Shown here one piece after another: positions 32,447-43,131 of a stretch of DNA of 64,000 nt. Origin of the DNA: Tetrapyrgos nigripes (lineage: Eukaryota > Basidiomycota > Agaricomycetes > Agaricales > Campanellaceae); contig JAACJM010000046.1 in assembly GCA_013368315.1 (NCBI GenBank), forward strand, positions 186,001-250,000, in the 5' to 3' direction. Numbering within the stretch: position 1 is the first letter of the stretch; every line of letters begins with the position of its first letter. The notes under the pieces are model-generated. The model searched no databases. It saw nothing but the letters and a program-made list of their open reading frames with translations, and was not told the origin of the DNA. The translations under genes and the position numbers were made by a program.

Positions 32447-33715
32447 CACTGGGTGCAAACACTTGTAAATCCTCTGCTTTACTGAGGTTTTACAAGAGTA
32501 TTACACCAAGCCAATCAATATGTAAGACTCCTTGTCATACATTAGTATAACAAGAGACAGAAAAAATTAGAACAACCTTGTATGACCATTGTAAGTCATA
32601 AAGAAATACCATGGACTTTCAGTGTGACTTGCTGTCACTGTATACCCTTGGTGGATATACTGTGGAATTACACAGGAATTTCAGGGTGACTTTTTGTCAC
32701 AATATGTCATGTAGTAAGACACATAGGAAATACTGGAGTATTTCAGTGTGACAGATAATCACAGTATGACAAACAGTAAGGCAAGAGAGATTTACAAAGG
32801 ACTTACAAGGAAGCAAAATCTGCAGGAAATTTACAAAGTGACAATCAAGTCACAGTAATACACTTGTAAGACTAGCTGTATTATGAAGGAATTACAAGAA
32901 AGATTTGCTACAAACACTGGTAAATCCTCAGCCTTACTGGAGTATTACAAGAGTATTATGGGGAACCAATCAATATGTAAGTTGGCTTGACTTACAAGTG
33001 TATTACAAAATAGACAAAAAATGAGGACTATTCTGAAAGACCATTGTAAGCTGCAAGGACATACCATGGACTTTCAGTGTGAGGCTTTGTCACAGTATAG
33101 CATTGAAGAGCATACAGTGGAATTACAAGGTGACTTTTTTGTCACAGTATGTCTTCTTGTAAAACAGAACTGAAATACCAGGGTATTTCAGTGTGAGATA
33201 ATGTCACAGTAAGACAATTTGTAAACCAAGTAAAATTTACAGAGGACTTACCAGAAGGTAGAACTTGAAAGTCTTGGGTAAGACTGCTCATATTTACACT
33301 GAATTTACGGAGGGACAGCTGTGTCACAGTAATACCCTAGAAAGACTTGTGACTTTACAAGGGAATTACAAGATGCAGGTTTTAAAAGTCTATCTTGTAA
33401 GTCTCTGGAAAAAACCTGCATGCTAAATGGAGAATATACAGTGTGACAGACTGGTCACAGTAAGACACTTGTAAGTCACAAGACATTACAATGACTTTAC
33501 TGAAAAGTGACTATTTTGTAAGTCATCATGTATATCCAATGGACTTACAAGAGACTTGTTGGATGGATTTGCAGTGCATGTCAATTAAGTAATACAGAAG
33601 GGCTTACTGAAAATTTACAGGATGTAATACAATGAATTCATTCAACCAGGTCAATTAAATGTTACTAAATATAAATAGACAGCTCAGGCTGGACTGTGTC
33701 TCCCTTGTCATCTTT
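32447..33715 (+). repeat. Left terminal inverted repeat of Y
   Basis: It contains many spaced copies of GTAATAC, CTTACAAG and GTCACAGTAAGAC-like motifs, usually 30-60 bp apart, as expected of subterminal transposase-binding repeats in CACTA-type elements (inference). A TATAAATA (33670-33677) lies just before the minisatellite, and its mirror is in the right repeat. Confidence 0.88.
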
Positions 33716-36700
33716 GTCTGCTCAGTCTGTTAGGTCTGCCTCGTCTGCCTCATCTGCCTCGTCTGCCTCGTCTGCCTCGTCTGCCTCGTCTGCTCCGTCA
33801 GCCTCGTCTGCCTCGTCTGCTCCGTCAGCCTCGTCTGCCTCGTCTGCTCCGTCTGCCTCCTCTGCCCCGTCTGCTCCGTCTGCCTCCTCTGCCCCGTCTG
33901 CTCCGTCTGCCTCCTCTGCCCCGTCTGCTCCGTCTGCCTCCTCTGCCCCGTCTGCTCCGTCTGCCTCCTCTGCCCCGTCTGCTCCGTCTGCCTCCTCTGC
34001 CCCGTCTGCTCCGTCTGCCTCCTCTGCCCCGTCTGCTCCGTCTGCCTCCTCTGCCCCGTCTGCTCCGTCTGCCTCCTCTGCCCCGTCTGCTCCGTCTGCC
34101 TCCTCTGCCTCGTCTGCTCCGTCTGCCTCCTCTGCCTCGTCTGCTCCGTCTGCCTCCTCTGCCTCGTCTGCTCCGTCTGCCTCCTCTGCCTCGTCTGCTC
34201 CGTCTGCCTCCTCTGCCTCGTCTGCTCTGTCTGCCTCCTCTGCTCTGTCTGCCTCGTCTGCTCTGTCTGCCTCATCTGCTCTGTCTGCCTTGTCTGTCTT
34301 GTCTGCCCTGTCTGCCTTGTCTGTCTTGTCTGCCTCGTCTGCCTCGTCTGCTTTGTCTGCTCCTTCTGCTTTGTCTGCTCCGTCTGCCTTGTCTGCCTTG
34401 TCTGCCTTGTCTGCTTTGTCTGCTCCGTCTGCGTCTGCGTCGTCTGCTCCGTCTGCGTCGTCTGCTCCGTCTGCGTCGTCTGCTCCGTCTGCGTCGTCTG
34501 CTCCGTCTGCGTCGTCTGCTCCGTCTGCGTCGTCTGCTCCGTCTGCGTCGTCTGCTCCGTCTGCGTCGTCTGCTCCGTCTGCGTCGTCTGCTCCGTCTGC
34601 GTCGTCTGCTCCGTCTGCGTCGTCTGCTCCGTCTGCGTCGTCTGCTCTGTCTGCGTCGTCTGCTCCGTCTGCGTCGTCTGCTCCGTCTGCGTCGTCTGCT
34701 CCGTCTGCGTCGTCTGCTCCGTCTGCGTCGTCTGCTCCGTCTGCGTCGTCTGCTCCGTCTGCGTCGTCTGCTCCGTCTGCGTCGTCTGCTCCGTCTGCGT
34801 CGTCTGCTCCGTCTGCGTCGTCTGCTCCGTCTGCGTCGTCTGCTCCGTCTGCGTCGTCTGCGTCGTCTGCTCCGTCTGCCTCGTCTGCTGCGTCTGCCTC
34901 GTCTGCCGCGTCTGCCTCGTCTGCCGCGTCTGCTCTGTCTGCCTCGTCTTCTCTGTCTGCCTCGTCTGCCTCGTCTGCCTCGTCTGCCTCGTCTGCCTCG
35001 TCTGCCTCGTCTGCCTCGTCTGCTGCGTCTGCCTCGTCTGCTGCGTCTGCCTCGTCTGCCTCGTCTGCCGCGTCTGCCTCGTCTGCCGCGTCTGCCTCGT
35101 CTGCCGCGTCTGCCTCGTCTGCCGCGTCTGCCGCGTCTGCCGCGTCTGCCTCGTCTGCCGCGTCTGCCTCGTCTGCTCCGTCTGACGTCTGCCTTGTCTG
35201 CCCCGTCTGCCTCGTCTGCCTTGTCTGCTCCGTCTGCCTCGTCTGCCTCGTCTGCTCCGTCTGCCTCGTCTGCCGCGTCTGCCTTGTCTGCCTTGTCTGC
35301 ACCGTCTGCCTTGTCTGCTCCGTCTGCCTTGTCTGCCTCGTCTGCCCCGTCTGCCTTGTCTGCTCCGTCTGCCTCGTCTGCCTCGTTTGCCTCGTCTGCT
35401 CCGTCTGCCTCGTCTGCCTCGTCTGCCTCGTCTGCCTCATCTGCCTCGTCTGCCTCGTCTGCCTCGTCTGCCTCGTCTGCCTCGTCTGCCTCGTTTGCCT
35501 CGTCTGCTCCGTCTGCCTCGTCTGCCTCGTCTGCCTCGTTTGCCTCGTCTGCTCCGCCTGCCTCGTCTGCCTCGTCTGCCTCGTCTGCCTCGTCTGCTCC
35601 GTCTGCCTCGTCTGCTGCGTCTGCTGCGTCTGCCTCGTCTGCCTCGTCTGCTCTGTCTGCCTCGTCTGCCCTGTCTGCTCCGTCTGCCTCGTCTGCCCCG
35701 TCTGCTCCGTCTGCCCCGTCTGCCTTGTCTGCCCCATCTGGTCCGTCTGGCTTGTCTGGCTTGTCTGCCCCGTCTGGCTTGTCTGCCTTGTCTGCCTCGG
35801 ATAGACAAGGCAGACGAGGCAGACGGGGCAGACAAGGCAGACGGAGCAGACAAAGCAGATGGAGCAGACGAGGCAGATAGGGCAGACAAGGCAGACGGGG
35901 CAGACAAGGCAGACAAGGCAGACAAGGCAGACAAGGCAGACAAGGCAGACGGAGCAGACAAAGCAGACGGAGCAGACGGAGCAGACAGGGCAGACGAGGC
36001 AGACGGGGCAGACGGAGCAGACGAGGCAGACGAGGCAGACGGGGCAGACGAGGCAGACGAGGCAGACAGGGCAGACAAGGCAGACGAGGCAGACGAGGCA
36101 GACGGAGCAGACGAGGCAGACGGAGCAGACAAGGCAGACGATGCAGACGAGGCAGACGGAGCAGACGAGGCAGACGGAGCAGACGAGGCAGACGGAGCAG
36201 ACAAGGCAGACGATGCAGACGAGGCAGACGAGGCAGACGGGGTAGACAAGGCAGACGAGGCAGACAGAGCAGACAAGGCAGACAAGGCAGACAGAGCAGA
36301 CGAGGCAGACGGAGCAGACGGAGCAGATGAGGCAGACGGAGCAGACGAGGCAGACGAAGCAGACGGAGCAGACGAGGCAGACGGGGCAGACGAGGCAGAC
36401 GAGGCAGACGGAGCAGACGAGGCAGACGAGGCAGACGGGGCAGACGACGCAGACGGGCAGACGATGCAGACGACGCAGACAGGGCAGACGAGGCAGACGG
36501 AGCAGACGGAGCAGACGAGGCAGACGAGGCAGACGGAGCAGATGGAGCAGACGAGGCAGACGGAGCAGACGGAGCAGACAAGGCAGACAAGGCAGATGGA
36601 GCAGACGGAGCAGACGAGGCAGACAGAGCAGACGGGGCAGACGAGGCAGACGAGGCAGACAGGGCAGACGGGGCAGACGAGGCAGACAAGGCAGACAGGG

Positions 36701-39400
36701 CAGACAAGGCAGATGGAGCAGACAAGGCAGACGGGGCAGACAAAGCAGACAAGGCAGACAAGGCAGACAAGGCAGACGGAGCAGACAAAGCAGATGGAGC
36801 AGACAAGGCAGACAAGGCAGACAAGGCAGACGGAGCAGACAAGGCAGACGGGGCAGACGAGGCAGACAAAGCAGACCTAACAGACTGAGCAGACAAAGAT
36901 GAGGCAGACGAGGCAGACGAGGCAGACATGGCAGACGAGGCAGACATGGCAGACGAGGCAGACGAGGCAGACGGAGCAGACGAGGCAGACAAGGCAGACG
37001 GAGCAGACGAGGCAGACGAGGCAGACGGAGCAGACGAGGCAGACGAGGCAGACGAGGCAGACGGAGCAGACAAGGCAGACGGAGCAGACAAGGCAGACGA
37101 GGCAGACGAGGCAGACAAGGCAGAGGAGGCAGACGGAGCAGACGAGGCAGACGAGGCAGAGGAGGCAGACGGAGCAGACGAGGCAGACGAGGCAGACGCG
37201 GCAGACGAGGCAGACGAGGCAGACGAGGCAGACGCGGCAGACGAGGCAGACAAGGCAGACGAGGCAGACGAGGCAGACGCGGCAGATGCGGCAGACGCGG
37301 CAGACGAGGCAGACGCGGCAGACGCGGCAGACGCGGCAGACGAGGCAGACGCGGCAGACGCGGCAGATGCGGCAGACGCGGCAGACGAGGCAGACGCGGC
37401 AGACGAGGCAGACGCGGCAGACGAGGCAGACGCGGCAGACGAGACAGACGCGGCAGACAAGGCAGACGGGGCAGACGAGGCAGACGAGGCAGACGAGGCA
37501 GACGGGGCAGACGAGGCAGACGAGGCAGACGAGGCAGACAGGGCAGACGAGGCAGACGAGGCAGACGGGGCAGACGGGGCAGACGAGGCAGACGAGGCAG
37601 ACGAGGCAGACGGGGCAGACGAGGCAGACGGGGCAGACGAGGCAGACGAGGCAGATGGGGCAGACGAGGCAGACGGGGCAGATGGAGGAGACGGGGCAGA
37701 CGAGGCAGACGGGGCAGATGGAGGAGACGAGGCAGACGAGGCAGACGGGGCAGATGGAGGAGACGAGGCAGACGAGGCAGACGGAGCAGACGGAGGAGAC
37801 GAGGCAGACGAGGCAGACGGAGCAGACGGAGGAGACGAGGCAGACGAGGCAGACGGAGCAGACGGAGGAGACGAGGCAGACGAGGCAGACGGAGCAGACG
37901 GAGGAGACGAGGCAGACGAGGCAGACGGAGCAGACGGAGGAGACGAGGCAGACGAGGCAGACGGAGCAGACGGAGGAGACGAGGCAGACGAGGCAGACGG
38001 AGCAGACGGAGGAGACGAGGCAGACAAGGCAGACGGAGCAGACGGAGGAGACGAGGCAGACGAGGCAGACGGAGCAGACGGAGGAGACGAGGCAGACGAG
38101 GCAGACGGAGCAGACGGAGGAGACGAGGCAGACAGAGCAGACGGAGGAGACGAGGCAGACGAGGCAGACGGAGCAGACGGAGGAGACGAGGCAGACGAGG
38201 CAGACGGAGCAGACGGAGGAGACGAGGCAGACGAGGCAGACGGAGCAGACGGAGGAGACGAGGCAGACGAGGCAGACGGAGCAGACGGAGGAGACGAGGC
38301 AGACGAGGCAGACGGAGCAGACGAGGCAGACGGAGCAGACGGAGCAGACGAGGCAGACGGAGCAGACGGAGCAGACGAGGCAGACGGAGCAGACGGAGCA
38401 GACAAGGCAGACAAGGCAGACAAGGCAGACGGAGCAGACAAGGCAGACAAGGCAGATGGACCAGACAAGGCAGACAAGGCAGACGAGGCAGACAGGGCAG
38501 ATGGGGCAGACGAGGCTGACGAGGCAGACAGAGCAGATGAGGCAGACGAGGCAGACAGAGCAGATGAGGCAGACGAGGCAGACAAAGCAGACAGGGCAGA
38601 CGAGGCAGACAAGGCAGACAGAGCAGACAGGGCAGACGAGGCAGACGAGGCAGACGGGGCAGACAAGGCAGACAAGGCAGACAAGGCAGACAAGGCAGAC
38701 AGGGCAGACGAGGCAGACAGGGCAGACAAGGCAGACAAGGCAGACGGGGCAGACGAGGCAGACGAGGCAGACGAGGCAGACGAGGCAGACGAGGCTGACG
38801 GAGCAGACGAGGCTGACGAGGCTGACGAGGCAGACGAGGCTGACGGAGCAGACGAGGCTGACGAGGCTGACGAGGCTGACGAGGCTGACGGAGCAGACGA
38901 GGCTGACGAGGCTGACGAGGCTGACGAGGCTGACGGAGCAGACGAGGCTGACGAGGCTGACGGAGCAGACGAGGCTGACGAGGCTGACGGAGCAGACGAG
39001 GCTGACGAGGCTGACGGAGCAGACGAGGCTGACGAGGCTGACGGAGCAGACGAGGCTGACGAGGCTGACGGAGCAGACGAGGCTGACGAGGCTGACAGAG
39101 CCGACGAGGCAGACGAGGCTGACGGCGCAGACGAGGCTGACGAGGCTGACGAGGCTGACGGCGCAGACGAGGCTGACGAGGCTGACGAGGCTGACGGCGC
39201 AGACGAGGCTGACGAGGCTGACGGAGCAGACAAGGCAGACAAGGCAGACGGAGCAGACGAGGCAGACGAGGCAGACGGAGCAGACAAGGCAGACGAGGCA
39301 GACGAGGCAGATGGGGCAGACGAGGCAGACAAAGCAGACCTAACAGACTGAGCACACAAAGATGAAGCAGACAAGGCAGACGTAACAGACTGAGCAGACA
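33716..39400. repeat. 9-bp minisatellite, about 5.7 kb, inverted at 35798
   Basis: 33716-35793 is (GTCTGCCTC)-type repeats and variants (GTCTGCTCC, GTCTGCGTC, GTCTGCCGC). 35803-39400 is the complementary sense, GAGGCAGAC and variants. The turning point is a 13-bp stem, GTCTGCCTTGTCT (35781-35793) and AGACAAGGCAGAC (35803-35815), around a 9-base loop. The right side has two blocks (to 36900 and to 39400), each ending GCAGACCTAACAGACTGAGC. Higher-order units occur: 18 bp at 34440-34860, 27 bp at 37780-38310. Because the period is a multiple of three and lacks stops, several frames stay open for kilobases. Confidence 0.95.
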
Positions 39401-40657
39401 AAGATGACAAGGGAGACACAGTCCAGCCTGAGCTGTCTATTTATATTTAGTGACATTTAATTGACCTGGTTGAATGAATTCATTGTATTACATCCTGTAA
39501 ATTTTCAGTAAGCCCTTCTGTATTCCTTAATTGACATGCACTGCAAATCCATCCAACAAGTCTCTTGTAAGTCCATTGGATATACATGATGACTTACAAA
39601 ATAGTCACTTTTCAGTAAAGTCATTGTAATGTCTTGTGACTTACAAGTGTCTTACTGTGACCAGTCTGTCACACTGTATATTCTCCATTTAGCATGCAGG
39701 TTTTTTCCAGAGACTTACGAGATAGACTTTTAAAACCTGGATCTTGTAATTCCCTTGTAAAACCACAAGTCTTTCTAGGGTATTACTGTGACACACCTGT
39801 CCCTCCGTAAATTCAGTGTAAATATGAGCGGTCTTACTCAAGACTTTCAAGTTCTACCTTCTGGTAAGTCCTCTGTAAATTTTACTTGGTTTACAAATTG
39901 TCTTACTGTGACATTATCTCACACTGAAATACCCTGGTATTTCAGTTCTGTTTTACAAGAAGACATACTGTGACAAAAAAGTCACCTTGTAATTCCACTG
40001 TATGCTCTTCAATGCTATACTGTGACAAAGCCTCACACTGAAAGTCCATGGTATGTCCTTGCAGCTTACAATGGTCTTTCAGAATAGTCCTCATTTTTTG
40101 TCTATTTGTAATACACTTGTAAGTCAAGCCAACTTACATATTGATTGGTTCCCCATAATACTCTTGTAATACTCCAGTAAGGCTGAGGATTTACCAGTGT
40201 TTGTAGCAAATCTTTCTTGTAATTCCTTCATAATACAGCTAGTCTTACAAGTGTATTACTGTGACTTGATTGTCACTTTGTAAATTTCCTGCAGATTTTG
40301 CTTCCTTGTAAGTTCTTTGTAAATCTCTCTTGCCTTACTGTTTGTCATACTGTGATTATCTGTCACACTGAAATACTCCAGTATTTCTTATGTGTCTTAC
40401 TACATGACAAAAAGTCACTCTGAAATTCCTGTGTAATTCCACAGTATATCCACCAAGGGTATACAGTGACAGCAAGTCACACTGAAAGTCCATGGTATTT
40501 CTTTGTGACTTACAATGGTCATACAAGGTTGTTCTATTTTTTTCTGTCTCTTGTAATACTAATGTATGACAAGGAGTCTTACATATTGATTGGCTTGGTG
40601 TAATACTCTTGTACAACCTCAGTAAAGCAGAGGATTTACAAGTGTTTGCACCCAGTG
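39385..40657 (-). repeat. Right terminal inverted repeat of Y
   Basis: Near-perfect reverse complement of 32447-33715, with scattered single-base differences, for example ACACACCTGTCC against GGGACAGCTGTGT. Ends GTTTGCACCCAGTG then TAG. Confidence 0.88.
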
Positions 40658-40986
40658 TAGTCAGATTCAAGTGCCTCCCAGAGGGTTTTAGCATTAGTTT
40701 TACCAGTATACTTAGTAAAAAGAGCTGGAATGAGATGAAGGAATATCATCCTGAAGGCTTTGTCATCAAGATTGTCCCAATCGTTTTGCTTCTCCTTGGC
40801 AGCATCAATAAGAGTTTGTTCTGCTGGAGTAGGAGTCACAGTTGGGAGCATAGGACATTCCCTCCTAAGGATGCTGTTAGCACCAGTGGACCTGAGGTAG
40901 TTCTTCATGGTTTCAGACCAATTGGCCCATCCTTGGCCATTGAAGATGGTGGTGAAGGTGGCAAGTGCATTGGAAGACATTTTCAA

Positions 40987-41799
40987 AATATCTGGGAAGT
41001 CAAACTGTCAGCATTCATCCTGATGCATAGTAAAGAAGGCAGCAACAAGGTTGTGTCATAAAATAGAATAGACAGTGATAAACACACCATGACAGTGACA
41101 AGAACTCCTAGTACATCAGTAACTGCAGCTGGACATAAGTCCTGCACTGTTGGATGTAACATCAAGCCATTAAAAGGCAATGTAAGGCTGCCATAGAGGC
41201 ACCAACCAGGTGGGTAATAGATTATGAGTATCTATTGGGCTGCATGTGATGTGCCAGTTCAGCATGTACTACTATGTAACTATGTAGCAGTCTTTGGCAA
41301 TAAATTATCTTGTTCTTTAACATACTACAAATGAGTACATGAAAGTATCCACAACATTAGCCAGTGGAGTCATTGCAGTTTTTGCAGTTTTTATTCTGAG
41401 GAGGTACAACAGTTATGTGTATTATGTGTCTCACAAGTTCTGTCATAATTCTCATTCTTATTCATGCACATAAGATTCTGGGGTGCAAAAGATGGTCTAG
41501 AAGTATGACTTCTGTTGTAACAAAGCTTTGCCAATGCTGCCCTTATTTGTCAGTATAAGATTGATTTTAATGTTCTGTTCTGCAATAGGTCTATTTCTTT
41601 CAATGCTCAGTATAGTTTTGCTTCTGCTGAGCTTGAAGATCATGCCAAAACTTGACATGATAGTATAGCTCATACAGAAAAAGAATATTGGGGAGACCAA
41701 AAAAACATTCATAAGGATGATACCTGCATTATGATGACTTATGCCTATTGTCAAGACTTGTAAGATGTGTGCATTTTTTGTGATGAGGAGGAGGATTCA
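40987..41799. other. Upstream of the copia gag and spacer; no gene recognised
   Basis: On the minus strand this is the leader of the gag element, with GGTTGGTGCCTCTATGGCAG (about 41190-41210) as a possible primer-binding region. From about 41220 to 41800 I see AT-rich DNA with only short ORFs. Confidence 0.35.
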
Positions 41800-42860
41800 T
41801 GCACCAAGGTGTTGGTGAAGGCATTTGCAAGCACACACTCTATCAATGTGGATGGACATGCAGGTGTGGAGATCTCTCCAGTACCGAGTGAAGGCACTGG
41901 ACTTCCACCCCCCACACATCTTTACATGTTCAGGATTGACCCTGTCATGGAGTAGAGTGGTGGCTCTGATGTGGAATGAGTGCCCTGTGTATCATGGGTA
42001 ACCTTCTTTCTTCCAGATGTTGTTGCATAGAGATAAGAAGTGAGATTCTGGCATGACTTTCAAGTTGCCATCTTCATCTCTGTATGACATGAGATTGTTG
42101 TGATGGACATGGAGATGAGTGGCCTTGGTAGTATTGAGAGAGCTGTGGTATGCAGGGATGTGTGCAGTGTCACCTCTGGATATGGGGCTTTTGTGCTGGG
42201 AAGGAAGATGGAGAAAGGACCATGTTTGGATTCAGGAGTGGGTGGTGGGAGCTCAACAATGTCCTGTATGCATGGGTGTTGGTGGGGTCAAAAAGATGTG
42301 GGTCAGAATGACAAGGAAAGATTTTGCCAAGATGCAGTTGGCCTAATAAGCTGCACTTGGAGTCAGTGTTTGCTCACTTATGATCACTGTGAGTAGAAGC
42401 AGACCAAGCAGTGTGGCAACTGTGCATCGTGTCCCATGTAATTGGAGGGTGTTCAGGTCAGTGTGAGGAGGAGGGAGATTGTTGGTCAACACCTATTAGT
42501 GTCTTGCATAGGAGGTTGGCACCTTGCCAACAGAATCCTAAGGTCATGTGCCAGGTCTTGAGGGCACTCAGCTTCACTTTGATGGTTCCTCTGGCTAGGT
42601 GTCCTAGGAACTTGGAGGCTGCAAATTCGAAAAAGACAGCTTCTGGTGCTGGGAGGACCTCATCCAGATGGAGACCCATGTCATTTGCCCAGACAGCAAA
42701 CTCTGTTAGTGCTAGCTATTGGCAATGACAGGTTTCTGGTTTGACTGCTCCTGCAATGGCAGCAGCAACAGCATTGGATAGGTTGGAGTTTTGAAGAGTG
42801 TTGAAATTAGGCTCGGGGGAGGTTGAACATTTGGAAGGGTGAGTCTTTGTTTGTTTGGGA
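41800..42860 (-). pseudogene. DIRS-type tyrosine recombinase, second copy, inactivated
   Basis: Minus-strand segments follow the recombinase of the DIRS element at 47560-58430: an N-terminal helical part (AAAIAGAVKPETCHCQ, then FAVWANDMGLHLDEVLPAPE and LSALKTWHMTLGF), and the catalytic end TGHSFHIRATTLL, MCGGWKSSAFTRYWRDLH. Tyrosine recombinases integrate DIRS DNA circles without a DDE enzyme. The box II Arg of H-x-x-R is His here (CAC at 41971-41973). In-frame stops occur near 42719 and at 41992-41994. The middle of the protein drifts through other frames. Confidence 0.75.
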
Positions 42861-43130
42861 GTGAGAGAACTGGTGTGAGGCATGATGAAGGTAGGATGTG
42901 TGTGTTAAGATGGTGGTAAGGAATGAACAAGTTGGATGTGTTGTAATAGTCTCTGACACAAGGAGAGAGAGTTGTTTTTTGAAGGCAAGTTCAACATGGT
43001 GTGTTCACGTGACTTAGTCACTTCTGATCTCTTTCCATCATCATCACGTCTGTAGCTCAGAGTCTTTATTCTTCGTGTATTTACTCCTTTTCAGCTCCAT
43101 TTCGATATCTCAATATCCCTAAATTCTTTT
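42861..43130. other. Junction between two divergently oriented DIRS elements
   Basis: About 270 bp separating the minus-strand recombinase remnant from the plus-strand element. DIRS elements end in split or inverted repeats, but I could not identify them here. Confidence 0.3.
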
Positions 43131-43131
43131 C

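Larger units (their letters stand above)
32447..40657. mobile_element. Element Y: 8.2 kb CACTG-terminated foldback with minisatellite core
   Basis: Both ends read CACTGGGTGCAAACACTTGT inwards, the same 20 bp as element X. The flanks are TAG at 32444-32446 and 40658-40660. The inverted repeats are about 1.27 kb (32447-33715 and 39385-40657), followed on both sides by 9-bp repeat arrays that meet head to head at about 35798. The whole element can fold into one giant hairpin. There is no transposase and no unique passenger gene. It was inserted in the copia gag, whose frame rejoins exactly when Y is removed. Confidence 0.88.
29336..40986 (-). pseudogene. Copia-type gag, split by element Y and by LTR-like element C1
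   Basis: Segments on the minus strand: 40986-40661, 32443-32163, 30538-29336. The N-terminus (FNGQGWANWSETMKNYLRST, then TNAKTLWEALESDY) is the gag_pre/UBN2 type of Ty1/copia elements. Removing Y with one TAG and C1 with one 5-bp duplication joins the frame perfectly at both places. Downstream are a Gln-rich stretch (NFQQQQQQPQHQNN) and a Gly/Lys-rich segment where a zinc knuckle would be. A TGA at about 29879-29881 interrupts an otherwise continuous frame. No protease, integrase or RT is found to the left, so this was a gag-only element or is truncated. LTRs were not located. Confidence 0.8.

Noticed and set aside
33696..39419. Very long ORFs (up to 1877 codons) on both strands
   Set aside because: They are frames of a 9-bp tandem repeat without stop triplets. 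Several starts are GTG rather than ATG, several frames are open at once on both strands, and composition is fixed by the repeat.
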